DNA of 64,000 nucleotides from Steromphala cineraria (Eukaryota > Mollusca > Gastropoda > Trochida > Trochidae), in assembly GCA_916613615.1 (NCBI GenBank), contig OU744730.1, positions 32,088,815-32,152,814 on the forward strand, in the 5' to 3' direction. Each line of letters begins with the position of its first letter. The first letter of the stretch is position 1. Position numbers and translations under genes: made by a program. This document shows positions 1 through 12,370 of the stretch, one piece after another. The notes under the pieces were generated by a model. The model saw nothing but the letters and a program-made list of their open reading frames with translations, did not search any database and had not been told where the DNA came from.

Positions 1-55
1 ACAAAATCTTATGAAAAAATATATTTAAAAAATGTTATACAGCGTCTCTTTAAAC

Positions 56-2447
56 CTAATCAATCCACTGGAATGTGTCGAAGTCGAGTCCCAGAATGGC
101 CATGAAGCACTTCAGGTGGAATCTCTGGTGTTCTGGATCTCCTTCTTCCGTCTGAGGTCTCTTCACAGACAGACTTCCTTTCAGGAGAGATGGAAGTTCA
201 AGTTCATCTAAACGTACACTGACTATAGAGTCTGAACCTTTTTCACCAACTGCTATGGAGAGAATTGTCTTTAATTGTTTGTCCAGTTGTCCAGACGCAA
301 GGACCATAATCACGATTTTACATGATTGGATGAAATCTTGGTACAAAAAAGTACAGGATCCTTCGCTGACATCTTTGTCGTTCCGTGTTACACTGAGATC
401 ACATTTCTCAGTCAACCATTTCTGTAACGCCTCTGCCTCAGTCTCTGTCTTATTTGGATCATTAATCATAAAAATGTCATAAACCCGTTCACATTCCTCT
501 TCATTTGCTGATGATGGAGTTCCACGGTGTTTGCAGTCAAAGAGGGTCCTGCATGACCTCTTCAGATGGTCCATATCCTCCTCTGAGGTCCTGCTCATCA
601 GATTCTGATTGTCCCAAGATACACCTGGTTAAACAGTTCTGGTTTCTCTTCAAGGAGTTGTCTCCCTTCTGATGAACCCATCAACACGTTGTTGAGCAAA
701 TTCTGAGCAGTTTTGAAATCCTGCAGTCTTATATGAGTAACTATTACATCACAAAGTGCTTCCATATTATTAGAATCCTTGTACTGCAGCTTTGTGTACC
801 AATCTAAGGATTCCCTGTTGTTGCCAGTAAGTTGACACAATCTCGCAATGTCTTTCATATGTTCATGTTGAGGATCATCACTTAGAAGACCCTTCAATGT
901 TTGGTATGAATCCAAAGACTCCAGATCTTCCTGACTCATGGTTGGCAGGGATGCTACAAGGCAGGCAGCTTCCTCCACAGCTCTTTTCAACATAAATACT
1001 CCATCGTCCCTCCTAATTTTGCGCTCTTCATCACTGAGGTTTGGGTTTTCACTGTTATCAATGTGACAAAATCCTGTCTGTTCATATGCATTTTTTCTGT
1101 CAAAGAGAGTTGTATCAGAGTCCACAAAAATAGTGCGGAAGTATTCTATTGCTTTTTCTGTGTTCCCAAGCTGGCGAAGCAATAATCCTAGTTTATATAA
1201 AAAAGGTTTATAACATTTAACAGATGCATTGAGATAACTGAGTGCATCATTAACAATGCATTTTTAGGTGGAATTATTTTGACTTTTTCTGGTGATGTGA
1301 TAGCTTCCTTCAATTTTGCTTTATGCATCATTTCTATCTTTTGATTTGAAGAAGAATTTCCAATTTGAGAATGGCAACTATTGTCATGCCTCCAACAGCC
1401 CCAGTGCTCTGGGCCTCTTTATCCTGAACCAGTGGATATGGCTGTTAGTTCTGGGTTTACATCTTGTTCTAAGAGCTTTAAGAGCATCGAGGCCAGCTTG
1501 TCACAGACATATGGAGTTTGTCTTAATTGATACGCCCTTAACAGAAGTTGGTAGCATTCTTGCAACCGATTTTCACAACGTTCTGATCTTACAAATCTTA
1601 AATTATGCCCACATCTTTGTAGCACATACACATCATTTTCTGCATTTGGAGTTCTAAGGGCATCATAAAAGCATTCCTCAGCAGCAAGCCCAGGATCAGT
1701 ATTGAGTGTTTCCACAATATCAGGAGTCAAAGGATAAGTAGGATTCTGGAACATTAGTTTTAATTCCCCAAGGCAGGTCAAGGACCTTGCCTGCAAACAA
1801 TTGTTCCCATGTTTAATGACTTCTTGAAGATACTGGAGTGCACGGTTACAAAACACCTTCAATTTCCCAGCACTGAGTCCCTTTATTCCTTTGGAGATTT
1901 CAAGACATCTTCTATATGTCAAAGCACATCCAAACTTCCATAGATAAATCTGAGGAGATGTTTCTAAAGCCCTCTCAAAAAGGTCAATGCATCTCAGATA
2001 AAACTGTGGGCGTATTCGGGACAGACAATATACTTCTTCAGCAATAGCAGTTGCTTTTAAAAAAGGGTCACCTTCAGCCCATAGCTTCTTCAAATTCTCC
2101 AGAAGGATCAAAGCCTCTCGTTCACAGCCCATGGCCATTTTCATATAAGCTTTGTTACCCGTAGCAGTGATGTTGTTAGGAGATTCACAAAGTACATATG
2201 CGTTTTCTGTCAAATTGTTTTCACGTTGGTTCAAACGGAAGAGTAAAAGAGAGGTGAAGTTGAAACTGCGGAGAGGATCTTCACTATCAGAAGGACATTC
2301 CCTCTCGGTCTGCAGTTTCTCCAAGATGGCTCTGCATAATTCGTCCTTGACTTTGGAGGGGTCACATAATTGCAGATAATTTGGAATATCCCCAAGTTGA
2401 CAACATTCAAGAACGTTCCAAAGATTTACTTTTTCCCTCCCTTCCAT
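56..2447 (-). pseudogene. TPR-TIR protein gene, broken paralogue of the 14106-16538 gene
   Basis: The product aligns along its whole length with the intact gene at 14106-16538: N-terminal TPR-like helices (2447-1419), a basic linker, a second TPR block (about 1255-598) and a TIR-like C-terminus (598-56) ending in FDTFQWID. The likely start is MEGREKV at 2447: a good acceptor lies just upstream (exon begins 2459), as in the intact copy, so the ATG further upstream falls in the intron. At least three reading-frame breaks are visible: a stop at 1419-1421 in the linker, a frame change near 1255 before NDALSYLNASV, and a one-base loss near 603 where the paralogue reads GTIRHLMSS and this copy reads GTIRI then stop. 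An extra intron over the linker could hide the first two breaks but not the third. No first exon or promoter was identified. Confidence 0.8.
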
Positions 2448-3689
2448 GATGAAGAGAACCTGCAAAAGAAATCAGTCAGTCAAGTAAAGCATCATGATAT
2501 CTGTCTGAATTCATTTATTTTACGTTTTTTGTTTATCTATTTCAATCACGTTGTCTGCAACCCTTTATATTTCACCAAACCACATCATTGTTATTATTGT
2601 TAATCAGTTTAATCATTGAGATAACACTTAAATTAAACAAAAACTCCTCTAATGGAAAATATATATGACTGTTCAAATTGCACGTTATTTGTTGTACTCC
2701 ATGCCATAGCTGTGCAAAATACCTCAACTCATGTGGCCAAAGAAAATTTTTCAAAAAATTTACAGAATAGTGTCGTTGACAATACACATTTCATTGCAAA
2801 AGAGACATACCTTCTGTCTGATTTGTGCTAACGCCTCCAATATAAGATCAGTTTAAGCACATCAAACAAAGTTGGTCAACTTGTAGCTCAAACTTACTAA
2901 TTTAATGTTCTAGTTTGTTCCCCATTGTTTGTGTGGTAATTATACTCAAAGAAAAAAATGTCCATTTTTCGTCTATAATGTAACAATATGCACGAGTTGA
3001 ACAAGTCATGTTAGAAAGCGCAATATTTCATGACAGGCTTAGACTAAAATTTAAAATATGAAATAAAAAAAAAATTTACTTTACCTTCATTTATACAATC
3101 TTTATTTTTTAGGCTTTTCTTTTCATATTTCATATCTCATCATATATATCTAGACTTGCAGAATTCAGACAATACTTTTTAAGGCTCTAATCTATACACA
3201 GTCATGAAGCAGGACTGGGGCAGGTTTTGATTGGCTAAAAACGTTTTGCCGGTTGAAAATGTGATCTTTGTTATATAAGTCATTTAATGACTACCTTGTG
3301 TATTTGTTTAACCAACGAAGTATCGGTATCATATCTTTTTGTACTCATTTCCGCATAGTGTACCGCCTTGATGTATGTTTTTTAACCCGTTTGCAGGCAC
3401 TTTAACCACTCCTTTAATGAACCATAACAATGGGCTACAGTTGTATGTTTTTAAAAGGGACCATTCGAGCGGGGTATTTTTTGTGGAAACGAAATTCAGG
3501 AGGACACAATTATATATGATTTTTACATGATAATTTCACACTTAATTTCATATATGTTTGTGAGATAAGCATTTTAGTTGTTTTAGTTGCAATTTGACAA
3601 AAAATAAAGTGTATCGCTCAAAAAATAAAAACATCGTGAAATGAAGCCAATCATCGAAGCTACGATCGTGGAATGCATTACTTCGACAA
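2448..3689. other. 5' flank of the broken TPR-TIR gene, no gene seen
   Basis: AT-rich DNA. It begins with the intron that feeds the acceptor at about 2460. At about 3455-3500 there is one degenerate end resembling the termini of the TTAA element at 52581-54119 (AAAGGGAC, then TTTTTTGTGGAAACGAAATTCA). A TTATATAA sequence near 3271 could be a TATA-like site, but nothing ties it to a transcript. Confidence 0.4.
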
Positions 3690-3859
3690 AATGCTATGTT
3701 TTATGTTTTATGATATGTTTTATTTCGTAAAGGGGCCACAGGCCCATAATACAGAGATTGTACAGTAGATTATTGTATTACAGAGAGCAATATAATAGTA
3801 GAATGATGCAATGAATATCTAAATACAGGCAAATTTGACATGATTTATACACATAACAA

Positions 3860-6720
3860 TTATATTAAGGGGACGGCTTTGAAAAAAGTCTGCCTTTGTT
3901 TTGTAGCTAAGAAAGGGAATTTACAAAGATTTCTTAACAATGTGCCTAATAAGGAACGCATCTTGTCTGATGTTGGATATTCCCAGTTATATTTTGGAAT
4001 AAGTTCACGTCTTAAAGCATGATAGAAAGGGCAATTTAAACATAAATGGTATTCAGATTATATGTTTGGGACAATGCAAAATGGACATAATCTCTCTTGT
4101 CTAGCAATATTGTACCTTCTGCCTGATTCGATTAACAAATCATGCTTTGAACAGCAAAATCGAATGAAATTGATAATATAGACTTTAACAGTAACTGTTT
4201 CAAGTAAATTTAAATAACTAAACTGATCATTACCCAATTTATTGATTAAAATCTGTAATACCTTCCAAGCCTGTTGAGCTGGAGTTTTCTGTGTCAAAAA
4301 CCAAGATCCTGAGGATGATAGCTGAACACCTAAGTATTTATAACATCCAACCACTTCAATTTTAAAGCCATTCAACCAGAAATTTTCACATCTACGCAAT
4401 TTTCCACCGTTGCGAAATACAATAACTTTACTCTTGGTTATGTTGATTGTTAACTTCCATTTCTCACAATATTCAGACAATCAATTTAATCTCCTTTGCA
4501 AGCCAACAATACTTATATCCATAACTGCAATATCGTCGGCAAATAAGAGAATGAAAATTTCCAAAAATGCTAAAGTTACTCCATGCTGCCCTTCATATGA
4601 CATATGCTCAACAAGATCATTGATAAAAAGAGAAAACAGCAAGGGGGACATTTGGCAACCTTGACGAACTCCCGTACTACACTCAAAAAAGCTGGAATAA
4701 CTTCCAGGAAGAGATATACATGATTGAACAGACTGATAGATATTTCTAATTATTCGAAAAACTTTACCTTTTACACCAGAAGTCCAAAGTTTGAATAATA
4801 AACCTTTACGATAAACTGAATCGAAAGCAGCTTTTAGATCAATAAAAGCACAGTAAAACCTGCCACGCTTGTGTGATAGATATTTTTGAATTAGTGTATC
4901 AATAATATAAATATTATCAGAAGTTTGATAACCCTTACGAAAACCTGCCTGTTCCTTTACAATAACATCCTCCTCTATCGACCACACGAAGAGTCTATTG
5001 CATATTATTTTAGCAAAAATCTTACCGGCTACATCGAGGAGAGTAATAGGTCTATAGTTACTAGCCTCATTAATACTACCTTTCTTGTAAACAGGAATAA
5101 TAACACCAAAAGACCATTGTTCAGGGTAGATACCAGTTGATAATAACAATTTTAATAATATATCAATGCATTCTAATGGAGCATGTTTAAAAAATTCTAT
5201 GGGGAGTCCGTTATAACCCGGAGCTTTACCAGATTTCATCGAGTCAATAGCAGATAACACTTCTTGCAATGTGATAGTTTTATCAAGTTCATCATCACCA
5301 TCTGCTGTCATGTTGATACGATCATCGTCTATTGAATCAACAAAGTCATTTACATACCTAGAATCCAATAAAATTAACACTATTTTCATTTTCCTGAAAC
5401 ACCTGTTTAAAATGATAAATCCAATCATTGACGCTTATGTTCTTAGAGAGAGTCATTGATTTACTTGACAACAGACACCAAAATGTTCTATTATCAAAAT
5501 GCTTTAGCGATTCACTGAGTTTGTCCATGAAAGTTTTAAAGGAAGCTTGTGCTTTTTGTTTACATAACAGTTTATAGTATTTCCAGGCTGCAATGTACAT
5601 CTGTCTGTCATCGCTACTGTCGTACCAGTTGCTTCCCTTGTTATGACGAGTCTTCATGGAGCCAGCAGAGGACTTTCCACAGCCAAGTGCACATGTTTTC
5701 ATGATGTTTGTAAACAACGAGGCAGCATCGTTTACGTTTTCAGTTGATAGAATATTAACGAAATTTTGACTGTTTTCTTGTGACGCCTCCTGCCATCTCT
5801 GCCTATACTGGTCCTTGAAGTCATCTTTCAAGTATAGTCTGCATTTAGGTTGTAATGTTGATTCCAATTCGGGTGAAGTTTTACATGATAGTGATAACGA
5901 AAATGATATAGGTAGGTGATGTGATTCAGTTTGATTGGCGATCCCAAACTCCACGAATAAAGGGAATGTAGGTTGAGAAGCTAATACATAGTCGACGACA
6001 CTTTGACCATCATTTGCAAGACATGTTATGTGACCTATTCCCGCATCCTCCCCTAGCCGACCGTTACAGATCCTGAGACCTGTTAGTTTACAAAGTTCCA
6101 GTAAATCACTTCCTCTCTTGTTAAGGACAGAATCTCTAGAAGACCGAGGTAAGACAGAGTCATCTTCTAGGTAGTCCATCTCGTCGTCGATAGGTAGGTG
6201 TTTGGCATCATCGTTGACTATATAATCAGGTGCAGAGTTTGTTCGAGCATTAAGATCGCCCATAACAATCATATGACAATCAGGGTAGTCACATTTAAAA
6301 CTGATAATATCATTTTCAAGAATGTCAAAAAGAGCTTCATTTGAGTGAATACTTGAATGTGGCGGAGAGAAATAAACAAGTCCTATCAACAATACACTAT
6401 TATCAATTACAGGATTGATTGTTTTCAACCATAAAATGTTATCTGAGTTTGATTGAATAGGAGTAAATACATTTGCAATATTTTCTTTGATAAGGAACAA
6501 TAAGCCACCTGAATTCCTGATAGAGTTCTTGTTCTGAATTCTAGTTTTACTAATTTGCTTATATCCATCAAACTGAAACTCATCAACAGCACTTGCCCAT
6601 GTTTCTACAAATCCTAAGATGTTATGTTTAGACACAAACGCTTGAAACGATGGTAACTTTACTTTTCCTTTCAGGCCTTCTATGTTCCAACAAGAGATGT
6701 TAAAGTTAATGTTATCACTA
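3860..6720 (-). pseudogene. LINE ORF2: endonuclease plus reverse transcriptase, broken
   Basis: The endonuclease starts around 6720 overlapping the ORF1 stop (SCWNIEGLKGKVKLPSF). It shows GFVETW, GDLNAR and VVDYVLAS, but the usual SDH motif reads SHHLPI, so a catalytic aspartate is lost. The frame slips near 5370 between NSVNFI and LLDSRYVNDF. The RT then shows GKAPGYNGLP, NYRPITLL, AFIDLKAAFD, GVRQGCQMSP and the catalytic FADDI. A stop at 4478-4480 separates RRLN from LSEYCEKW, and another follows CPFCIVPNI near 4058. Past that stop the frame continues with EYHLCLNCPFYH, a Cys/His tail, and ends at 3860. Confidence 0.85.
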
Positions 6721-6743
6721 CAGACAGGGCCCTGGCCACACCG

Positions 6744-7443
6744 TTAGTCATGATCTTCACTGTTAGTTGGAGCAGGAGTTTCAGAGTTAGTGTTGGTTCT
6801 GACAGTTTTGGGTTTCCTTAAGTGTTGGAGTTTAGTAACAGTTGAGGAAGAGTCAAGTTTGAACATGTCATTATCTATTTGAAGGTTTGTGCCTCTCAAC
6901 ACTGAGAACTTACCCTCACTACGTGCTTTCTCAATGAATGGTTTGGGGTTGTTCCTTACACTGCGTTCCATGTCCGTGAAATCCTGGGCAATACGAATCT
7001 TATCCCCTTTGAGGAGTTTAGAGCACTTCAACACATCCACTTTATCCCTGTACATTAGGAATGACACTAACACTGGTCTTGACCGGGTTGCCTTACTGGG
7101 AAGTCGTAACGTTGAGTATCTTGTTTTCAGTTTCGTTGGGACTTTCATTTCATGATTCATCAAGATTAAAAAACATTAAATTGTTCTTTTTTTGACTTAT
7201 TTCAAGAAAGTTTATCTTTTGTTTGAGACAAGCGACTTCTTCCTTTAGACTTGCATTTTCTGAAACTAATGTTTGTAGGTCTTTGTTGACAGTCGAAATT
7301 GTATTTGATATTTGATTGAAATTTTCGGTAGCTTCTTTTTTCATGTTCATAATTTCAGCATACACCTGATAACTTTTATCACGAATTATTTGTAAATATG
7401 CTCTTGTTCTATCAATTAAGTAGTTATTACTTAATTTTGTCAA
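6744..7443 (-). pseudogene. LINE ORF1: coiled coil and nucleic-acid-binding domain, broken
   Basis: The first part (7443-7150) is rich in heptad-like spacing (NTISTVNKDLQTLVSENASL), as expected for the trimerising coiled coil of LINE ORF1 proteins. The reading then meets a stop after FFNLDES and changes frame near 7110. The second part has RPVLVSF, LKGDKIRIAQDF and RSVRNNPKPF, the pattern of the ORF1 RNA-binding domain and C-terminus. The start at 7443 is the first ATG of the coiled-coil frame. Confidence 0.7.
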
Positions 7444-7561
7444 TGAATAAGCATATTAAAGCACATTTGTTTTCTCGCAATGCTAGCCTTTCAAAATGTA
7501 AGCCGCTCGAGTGGTGCCTTTAAATTGATTGAGGATAAGGATTCCAAACATTTTTGTGTGT

Positions 7562-7940
7562 GGTGCTATAATGTTTAACCATACATTTTCATTTTACAGG
7601 TTTAACCATACACGTTCGTCATGGATGGAGAACTTGATATTTCCCAACATCTTTTTTTTTCGGTGCTATAATGTTTAACCATACATTTTCATGTTACACG
7701 TTTAACCATACACGTTCGTCATGGATGGAGAACCTGAAATTTCCCAACATCTTTTTTTTCGGTGCTACAATGTTTAACCATACATTTTCATGTTACACGT
7801 TTAACCATACACGTTCGTCATGGATGGAGAACCTGAAATTTCCCAACATCTTTTTTTTCGGTGCTATAATGTTTAACCATACATTTTCATGTTACACGTT
7901 TAACCATACACGTTCGTCATGGATGGAAAACCTGAATCTT
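7562..7940. repeat. Tandem array of about 3.8 units of 99 bp
   Basis: Each unit begins GGTGCTATAATGTTTAACC and contains two TTTAACCATACA boxes and CGTTCGTCATGGATGGAGAA. Unit starts are at 7562, 7662, 7761 and 7860. The 99-bp length is divisible by three, which yields an accidental open frame on the plus strand; it is not a gene. The array lies about 120 bp upstream of LINE ORF1, where 5' UTR monomers would sit for an element transcribed leftwards. Confidence 0.9.
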
Positions 7941-8321
7941 TTAACTTTATCCGAAGGTCTTAGGCTTCAAGGGATTTCAATTCGTGTGTATAGGTAGCTT
8001 GGCCAAAGGTGTTTTAAACTAAAGATTTCGGGACTATGTGACCCCAAATAAGGGCATGGGGTTGCCCTGAAACCTAATATTCAGCTTGTACAAATACTCC
8101 AAGTAGGCTGAAAATTGGCCAACAAGTACAATTCATTGTAGATTTGGTCATTGCGTGTCCCTTTTAATCTAAGAGATCACGAAGAAGCTAGGCCAAATGC
8201 TGTCATATCTTCTTAAATCTTGGGGACGAGCTTGTGATAAACAAGATTATTTACAAGGGTACGATAAACAGAACCCGAGCCTCAACCTCAGTAATTACAT
8301 GTAAGCTATGCCTGTGAAGTG
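7941..8321. other. Spacer, nothing recognised
   Basis: Between the 99-bp array and the first TTAA MITE. No conserved coding frame, TIR or RNA gene was seen. Confidence 0.4.
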
Positions 8322-8325
8322 TTAA

Positions 8326-8679
8326 AGAGGAAGTGGCAAGTTTTTATGGGGGAATATAAGTAATGTCAGGAAAATAAAAATACATGGTTCAAATTGAAAG
8401 ACAATGGTTTTAAACTAAATGAAGCAGTAATACATCAAATATATAATGTAAAGGTAAGCCATGACATAATTTTTCTTACATAAAATGAATTAAAGGTGTT
8501 CACACAAGAATAGCCACCAATGGAATTTATGTGAATCTTTATAATTTGTTCTATGACTATGGATGATTGGTTTGTGTTAGGAGATTTTTGACAATATCCA
8601 AATAATACATTTAGCTATTACAATTATCAGTGTAAAATTGAAAATATAATTTTTTTAAAAACAACGTGCAACTGCCCCT
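8326..8679. mobile_element. TTAA-flanked MITE, family 1, copy 1
   Basis: 354 bp between TTAA at 8322-8325 and TTAA at 8680-8683. The right end reads GTGCAACTGCCCCT and the left end is a diverged AGAGGAAGTGGCAAG. Internal boxes (ATGTCAGGAAAAT, TTGAAAGACAATG, AGGTGTTCACACAA, GAGATTTTTGACA) are shared with 44717-45055 and 59371-59725. TTAA target duplication points to piggyBac-type mobilisation. Non-coding. Confidence 0.8.
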
Positions 8680-8683
8680 TTAA

Positions 8684-10169
8684 GAGTCAAGTTTGTTGTT
8701 ATATGTAGAAGGTTCCTTTGTAATTGTTCAAATTTTGGGGATAATGAATAATGAATTTATTTTTATAAAACAATTCTGTAGGATTAGAGAGCCCCCCTTC
8801 GAGTTGTTAGAGGTAACATATGTCATGCTATTATAATCCTGTCATTCGATCGAGTAGTATCGACTGTTACAGGAAAGTATCATTTTAGAGGCTTATCGAC
8901 TTTGTACATTAACGCCAGGAAGGCCATTATAATGATCAAACACAGGCAGTATCGCGCGTGAATCAGTCAAACATAATTTCATAAACTTATCTAAAGCAGT
9001 GAGGATAACAGTTACGGGTTGATACTCTTTGGAAATTTATATATATTTAGTATTCGTGTAAATTGGACGTTTAAATTCGTCGGGATGTGGCTTCGTGTTA
9101 TGAAAACGGGTCACTATCTGTATTACAAAACACTTCTTTCAACTTCTGAAAATAGTTTAAATACACTGACTTCCAAAAGAAACGTTACACCATTTTGTAA
9201 TGATTCTGATTGAAGAATAAAAACGATAGAAACTTAAAACAAAGTACCTCTTATTAATCAATCATTTGTTTAAACAACCAGCGAATCCAAATTAAAGGTG
9301 GGAAACCCAGTTTTGCACTTATTTGATCTGAAGTGGACAGGGGTCAAAATTTTGGTTGTTCAGACGTTCGTTGAAATGATGTTTTCGCAATAATTTCGTT
9401 AAAGTACTACAATGTGCTACTTTAGTACCAGGTTTGAGCAGCCCGAGTGTTATAACTTCCAAATCTGCCATGAGTAACAAAAAATGTCAAACGTTAAATT
9501 GCGTCTTCTGTCAGCAGGTTCAACTTCACATTTCGTCTGCATCGAAGCTTTTCCATAAATGGGAATGTGTGGACACAAGTCTCACTTATCATATTGACAC
9601 ATCTTTGAGTCGTACAAATGGTAACCAGCCTTAAGAGCACAACAATCGCAATTAAATCTTGTTATTGCATGCAAATTCTGACGTTATAACTTCGAATGAA
9701 ATTGCCATGTTTCGATGTTAAGTGACCAATAGCTATCAACTTAGCAGTCGATGAGCTCTGATTAGATCTGTCCAAGTTCATAAAGTTCACGAGAACATAA
9801 CAACATGCCGACCTTTAATGTTTGCTATCTCTGACGTCACTAAGAGACAACGTTGGCGGTGGTCTAACGTCACAGATTTGGGCTCTCATGCAGTGTGAAA
9901 AAACAACTGTTTTTTGTGTTTCAGGGTTGTCAGCAATCCTCACAACCTCTCTGTATAGCCGGATCAAGTTACCATTTGAAATGATGGAACACAACCGATT
10001 CTTGTAAAAAGGTCTGTACGCGATATTTTTGCTATACCGTTTACTGCTTTTAAGGTGTTTTTTTCACTATTGGAGTGACAAACATTCATTATGGACAGTT
10101 ATCAAACTTTTTCGTCACGTGACTAAGTTCAAATATGCACAACACAAAAGATTACAAACAAAATTCAAC
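8684..10169. other. Spacer, no gene supported
   Basis: Short open frames occur here (for example 9434-9634) but none shows a domain, a splice context or similarity to anything else in the window. The stretch corresponds in position to DNA between the right-hand TPR-TIR gene and CCDC113. Confidence 0.4.
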
Positions 10170-10735
10170 TGTTAGACTGATTTGATAGGGATTTATTTGA
10201 AGCGACAGATATTTGCAAATTATGAAATGAAACATGAATTGAAAATAATTTAACACGAATTCAAAACGAAATTATGACAAGTGATATATACATATCACAG
10301 AAAACTGTCGGTAAGATAACATTGTTTAATTGTTCCTCTCCGAACACATTAAGAAAGAGGTATTGAAACATGCTACATGTAATGATGACATTAATTGATA
10401 TTACCTGAAGCCCAACGAGAGATTTGATTGACAGACTGGATCTATTCGCGTTAATCAGACCTTATACCTAAGAAGGTATTCCGATCTTTTACGGAATCCA
10501 GCGAATATATCCGAATGCGGATACCCCTTATAACAAAGAACATTTAGAAACAACCATATATAGTATTTTTAGTTCAAAAAATTATTACTTTGTATTTATT
10601 TAAAAAGAATATCATCACGTGATATATGAGTAAGATACTTTTGCATTTGTTATATCATGTGGGATCATGCCCGAGAAGCCCAGATGTACACCATAGCAAC
10701 GAGTCTGTCAATTCAAAATGGCTGTCGGAGACGAT
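10170..10735 (+). pseudogene. Truncated duplicate of the CCDC113 promoter and first codons
   Basis: This stretch aligns with 20600-21166. Shared blocks include GGGATTTATTTGAAGCGACA against GGGTTTATTTGGAAGCGACA, AAGGTATTCCGAT, TGTTCCTCT, and the near-identical stretch CCATAGCAACGAGTCTGTC followed by AATTCAAAATGGC. The copy keeps an ATG at 10718 and the codons around GGAGACGAT, and is then cut at about 10736 by the tail of a SINE. The RFX-type half site CCATAGCAAC is kept, so the remnant might still bind RFX factors. Because upstream DNA is included, it is a segmental duplicate, not a processed copy. Confidence 0.8.
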
Positions 10736-10945
10736 ATTATAATAATAACACTTTATTGTCCTCAGTACATAGATAAATATTGATCCAGCCAGTTAAGGCG
10801 TTGTTTTGCCTTTACAATGCTGAGTGTCAAGCAAGACAGCAACTACTCCCATCTTAATTTTAATGTCTTTGGTATGACGCGACCGGGAATCAAACCCCAG
10901 TTTTCCAGATGACGAGCGGACACTCTACCACTGAGCTACGTCCCC
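10736..10945 (-). mobile_element. tRNA-derived SINE
   Basis: On the minus strand a tRNA-like head has an A box TAGCTCAGTGGTAGAGTG (10921-10940 region) and a B box GGTTTGATTCC (10886-10896). A body of about 120 bp follows, then an ATT-repeat tail at 10737-10750. The tail abuts the broken CCDC113 duplicate, so this insertion, or a deletion at its edge, ended that copy. The structure is that of a tRNA-SINE, not a functional tRNA: a long tail follows and no clean acceptor stem pairs. Confidence 0.8.
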
Positions 10946-10964
10946 CCCCCCCCTCCTCTCTATG

Positions 10965-12370
10965 TTTACAAGGTAACATGAAAAATTTCCACCTCAACAA
11001 TAATAAACATGATAACGAGTCAAGAAAAAAAAATCTCTATATTAACAAGGTAACATACAAACTTTCTATCTTACCTGATGATAAAAACATGATTCTAAGT
11101 CAGGGGGAAAAGCTATATTCACAAGGTAACATACAAACTTTCCATCTCAACTGATGGTAAAAACATGATTATAAGTCAGGAAAACAAAAAACTATAAACA
11201 AAAATCTATATATTCACAAGGTAAATACAAACTCTCCATCTCAACTGATGGTAAAAACATGATTATAAGTCAGGAAAATAGAAAACTATACAAAAAATCT
11301 ATATATTCACGAGGTAAATACAAACTTTCCATCTCAACTGATGGTAAAAACATGATTATAAGTCATGAAAATAAAAAACTATACAAAAAATCTATATATT
11401 CACAAGGTAACAGACAAACTTTCCATCTCAACTGATGGTAAAACATGATTATAAGTCAGGAAAACAAAAAACTATACAAAACATCTATATATTCACAAGG
11501 CAACATACAAACTTTCAATCTCAACTGATGGTAAAAACATGATTATAAGTCAGAAAAACAAAAAACTATACAAAACATCTATATATTCACAAGGTAAATA
11601 CAAACTCTCCATCTCAACTGATGGTAAAAACATGATTATAAGTCAGGAAAATAGAAAACTATACAAAAAATCTATATATTCACAAGGTAACAGACAAACA
11701 TTCCATCTCAACTGATGGTAAAACATGATTATAAGTCAGGAAAACAAAAAACTATACAAAACATCTATATATTCACAAGGTAAATACAAACTCTCCATCT
11801 CAACTGATGGTAAAAACATGATTATAAGTCATGAAAATAAAAAACTATACAAAAAATCTATATATTCACAAGGTAACAGACAAACATTCCATCTCAACTG
11901 ATGGTAAAACATGATTATAAGTCAGGAAAACAAAAAACTATACAAAACATCTATATATTCACAAGGTAAATACAAACTCTCCATCTCAACTGATGGTAAA
12001 AACATGATTATAAGTCAGAAAAACAAAAAACTATACAAAACATCTATATATTCACAAGGTAAATACAAACTTTCCATCTCAACTGATGGTAAAACATGAT
12101 TATAAGTCAGGAAAACAAAAAACTATAAAAAAAATCAATATATTCACAAGGTAACTACAAACTTTCCATCTCAACTGATAGTAAAAATATGATTATAAGT
12201 CAGGAAAACTAAAAACTATACAAAAAATCTATATATTCACAAGGTAAATAGAAACTTTCCATCTCAACTGATGGTAAAAACATGATTATAAGTCAGGAAA
12301 ACAAAAAACTATACAACAAATCTATATATTCACAAGGTAAATACAAACTTTCCATCTCAACTGATGACTA
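10965..12370. repeat. Satellite array, about 14-15 units of 93-94 bp
   Basis: The unit contains CAAGGTAAATACAAACT, CCATCTCAACTGATGGTA, AAACATGATTATAAGTCAGG and AACTATACAAAA-ATCTATATATTC. Successive AACATGATTATAAG boxes lie at about 11161, 11255, 11347, 11441 and 11535. Two unit variants (ending in -AACATC or -AAAATC) alternate, suggesting that higher-order blocks were copied. Non-coding. Confidence 0.92.

Larger units (their letters stand above)
3690..7443 (-). mobile_element. LINE-type non-LTR retrotransposon, two ORFs, inactive
   Basis: On the minus strand the order is ORF1 with a coiled coil (7443-6744), ORF2 with an apurinic-type endonuclease and then reverse transcriptase (6720-3860), and a short 3' end with a GGGCCTGTGGCCCC stem followed by AATAAA-like tail repeats ending near 3690. 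Frameshifts and stops in both ORFs show that it is dead. The order endonuclease-RT-cysteine/histidine tail fits the CR1/L2/jockey group; the exact clade is not resolved. The same tail sequence recurs in the palindrome at 22952-23056. Confidence 0.88.

Noticed and set aside
2448..2465. Upstream ATG giving MQVLFI before MEGREKV in the broken TPR-TIR gene
   Set aside because: It lies upstream of a strong acceptor (TTTTGCAG) that is conserved in the paralogue, so it is intronic.
7671..7997. Plus-strand frame of 108 codons repeating MFNHTFSCYTFNHTRSS
   Set aside because: Translation of the 99-bp array; repeat length divisible by three keeps it open.
9434..9634. Plus-strand frame with CQTLNCVFCQQ
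   Set aside because: Two cysteine pairs hinted at a zinc finger, but there are no partner residues and no flanking exons.
10880..10945. tRNA gene on the minus strand
   Set aside because: A and B boxes are present but the sequence continues into a SINE body with an ATT tail and lacks a paired acceptor stem.
11911..12099. Small frames in the 93-bp satellite
   Set aside because: Repeat by-products without coding features.
10965..12370. CRISPR-like array
   Set aside because: Units are near-identical along their full length with no unique spacers, and the DNA is clearly from an animal.
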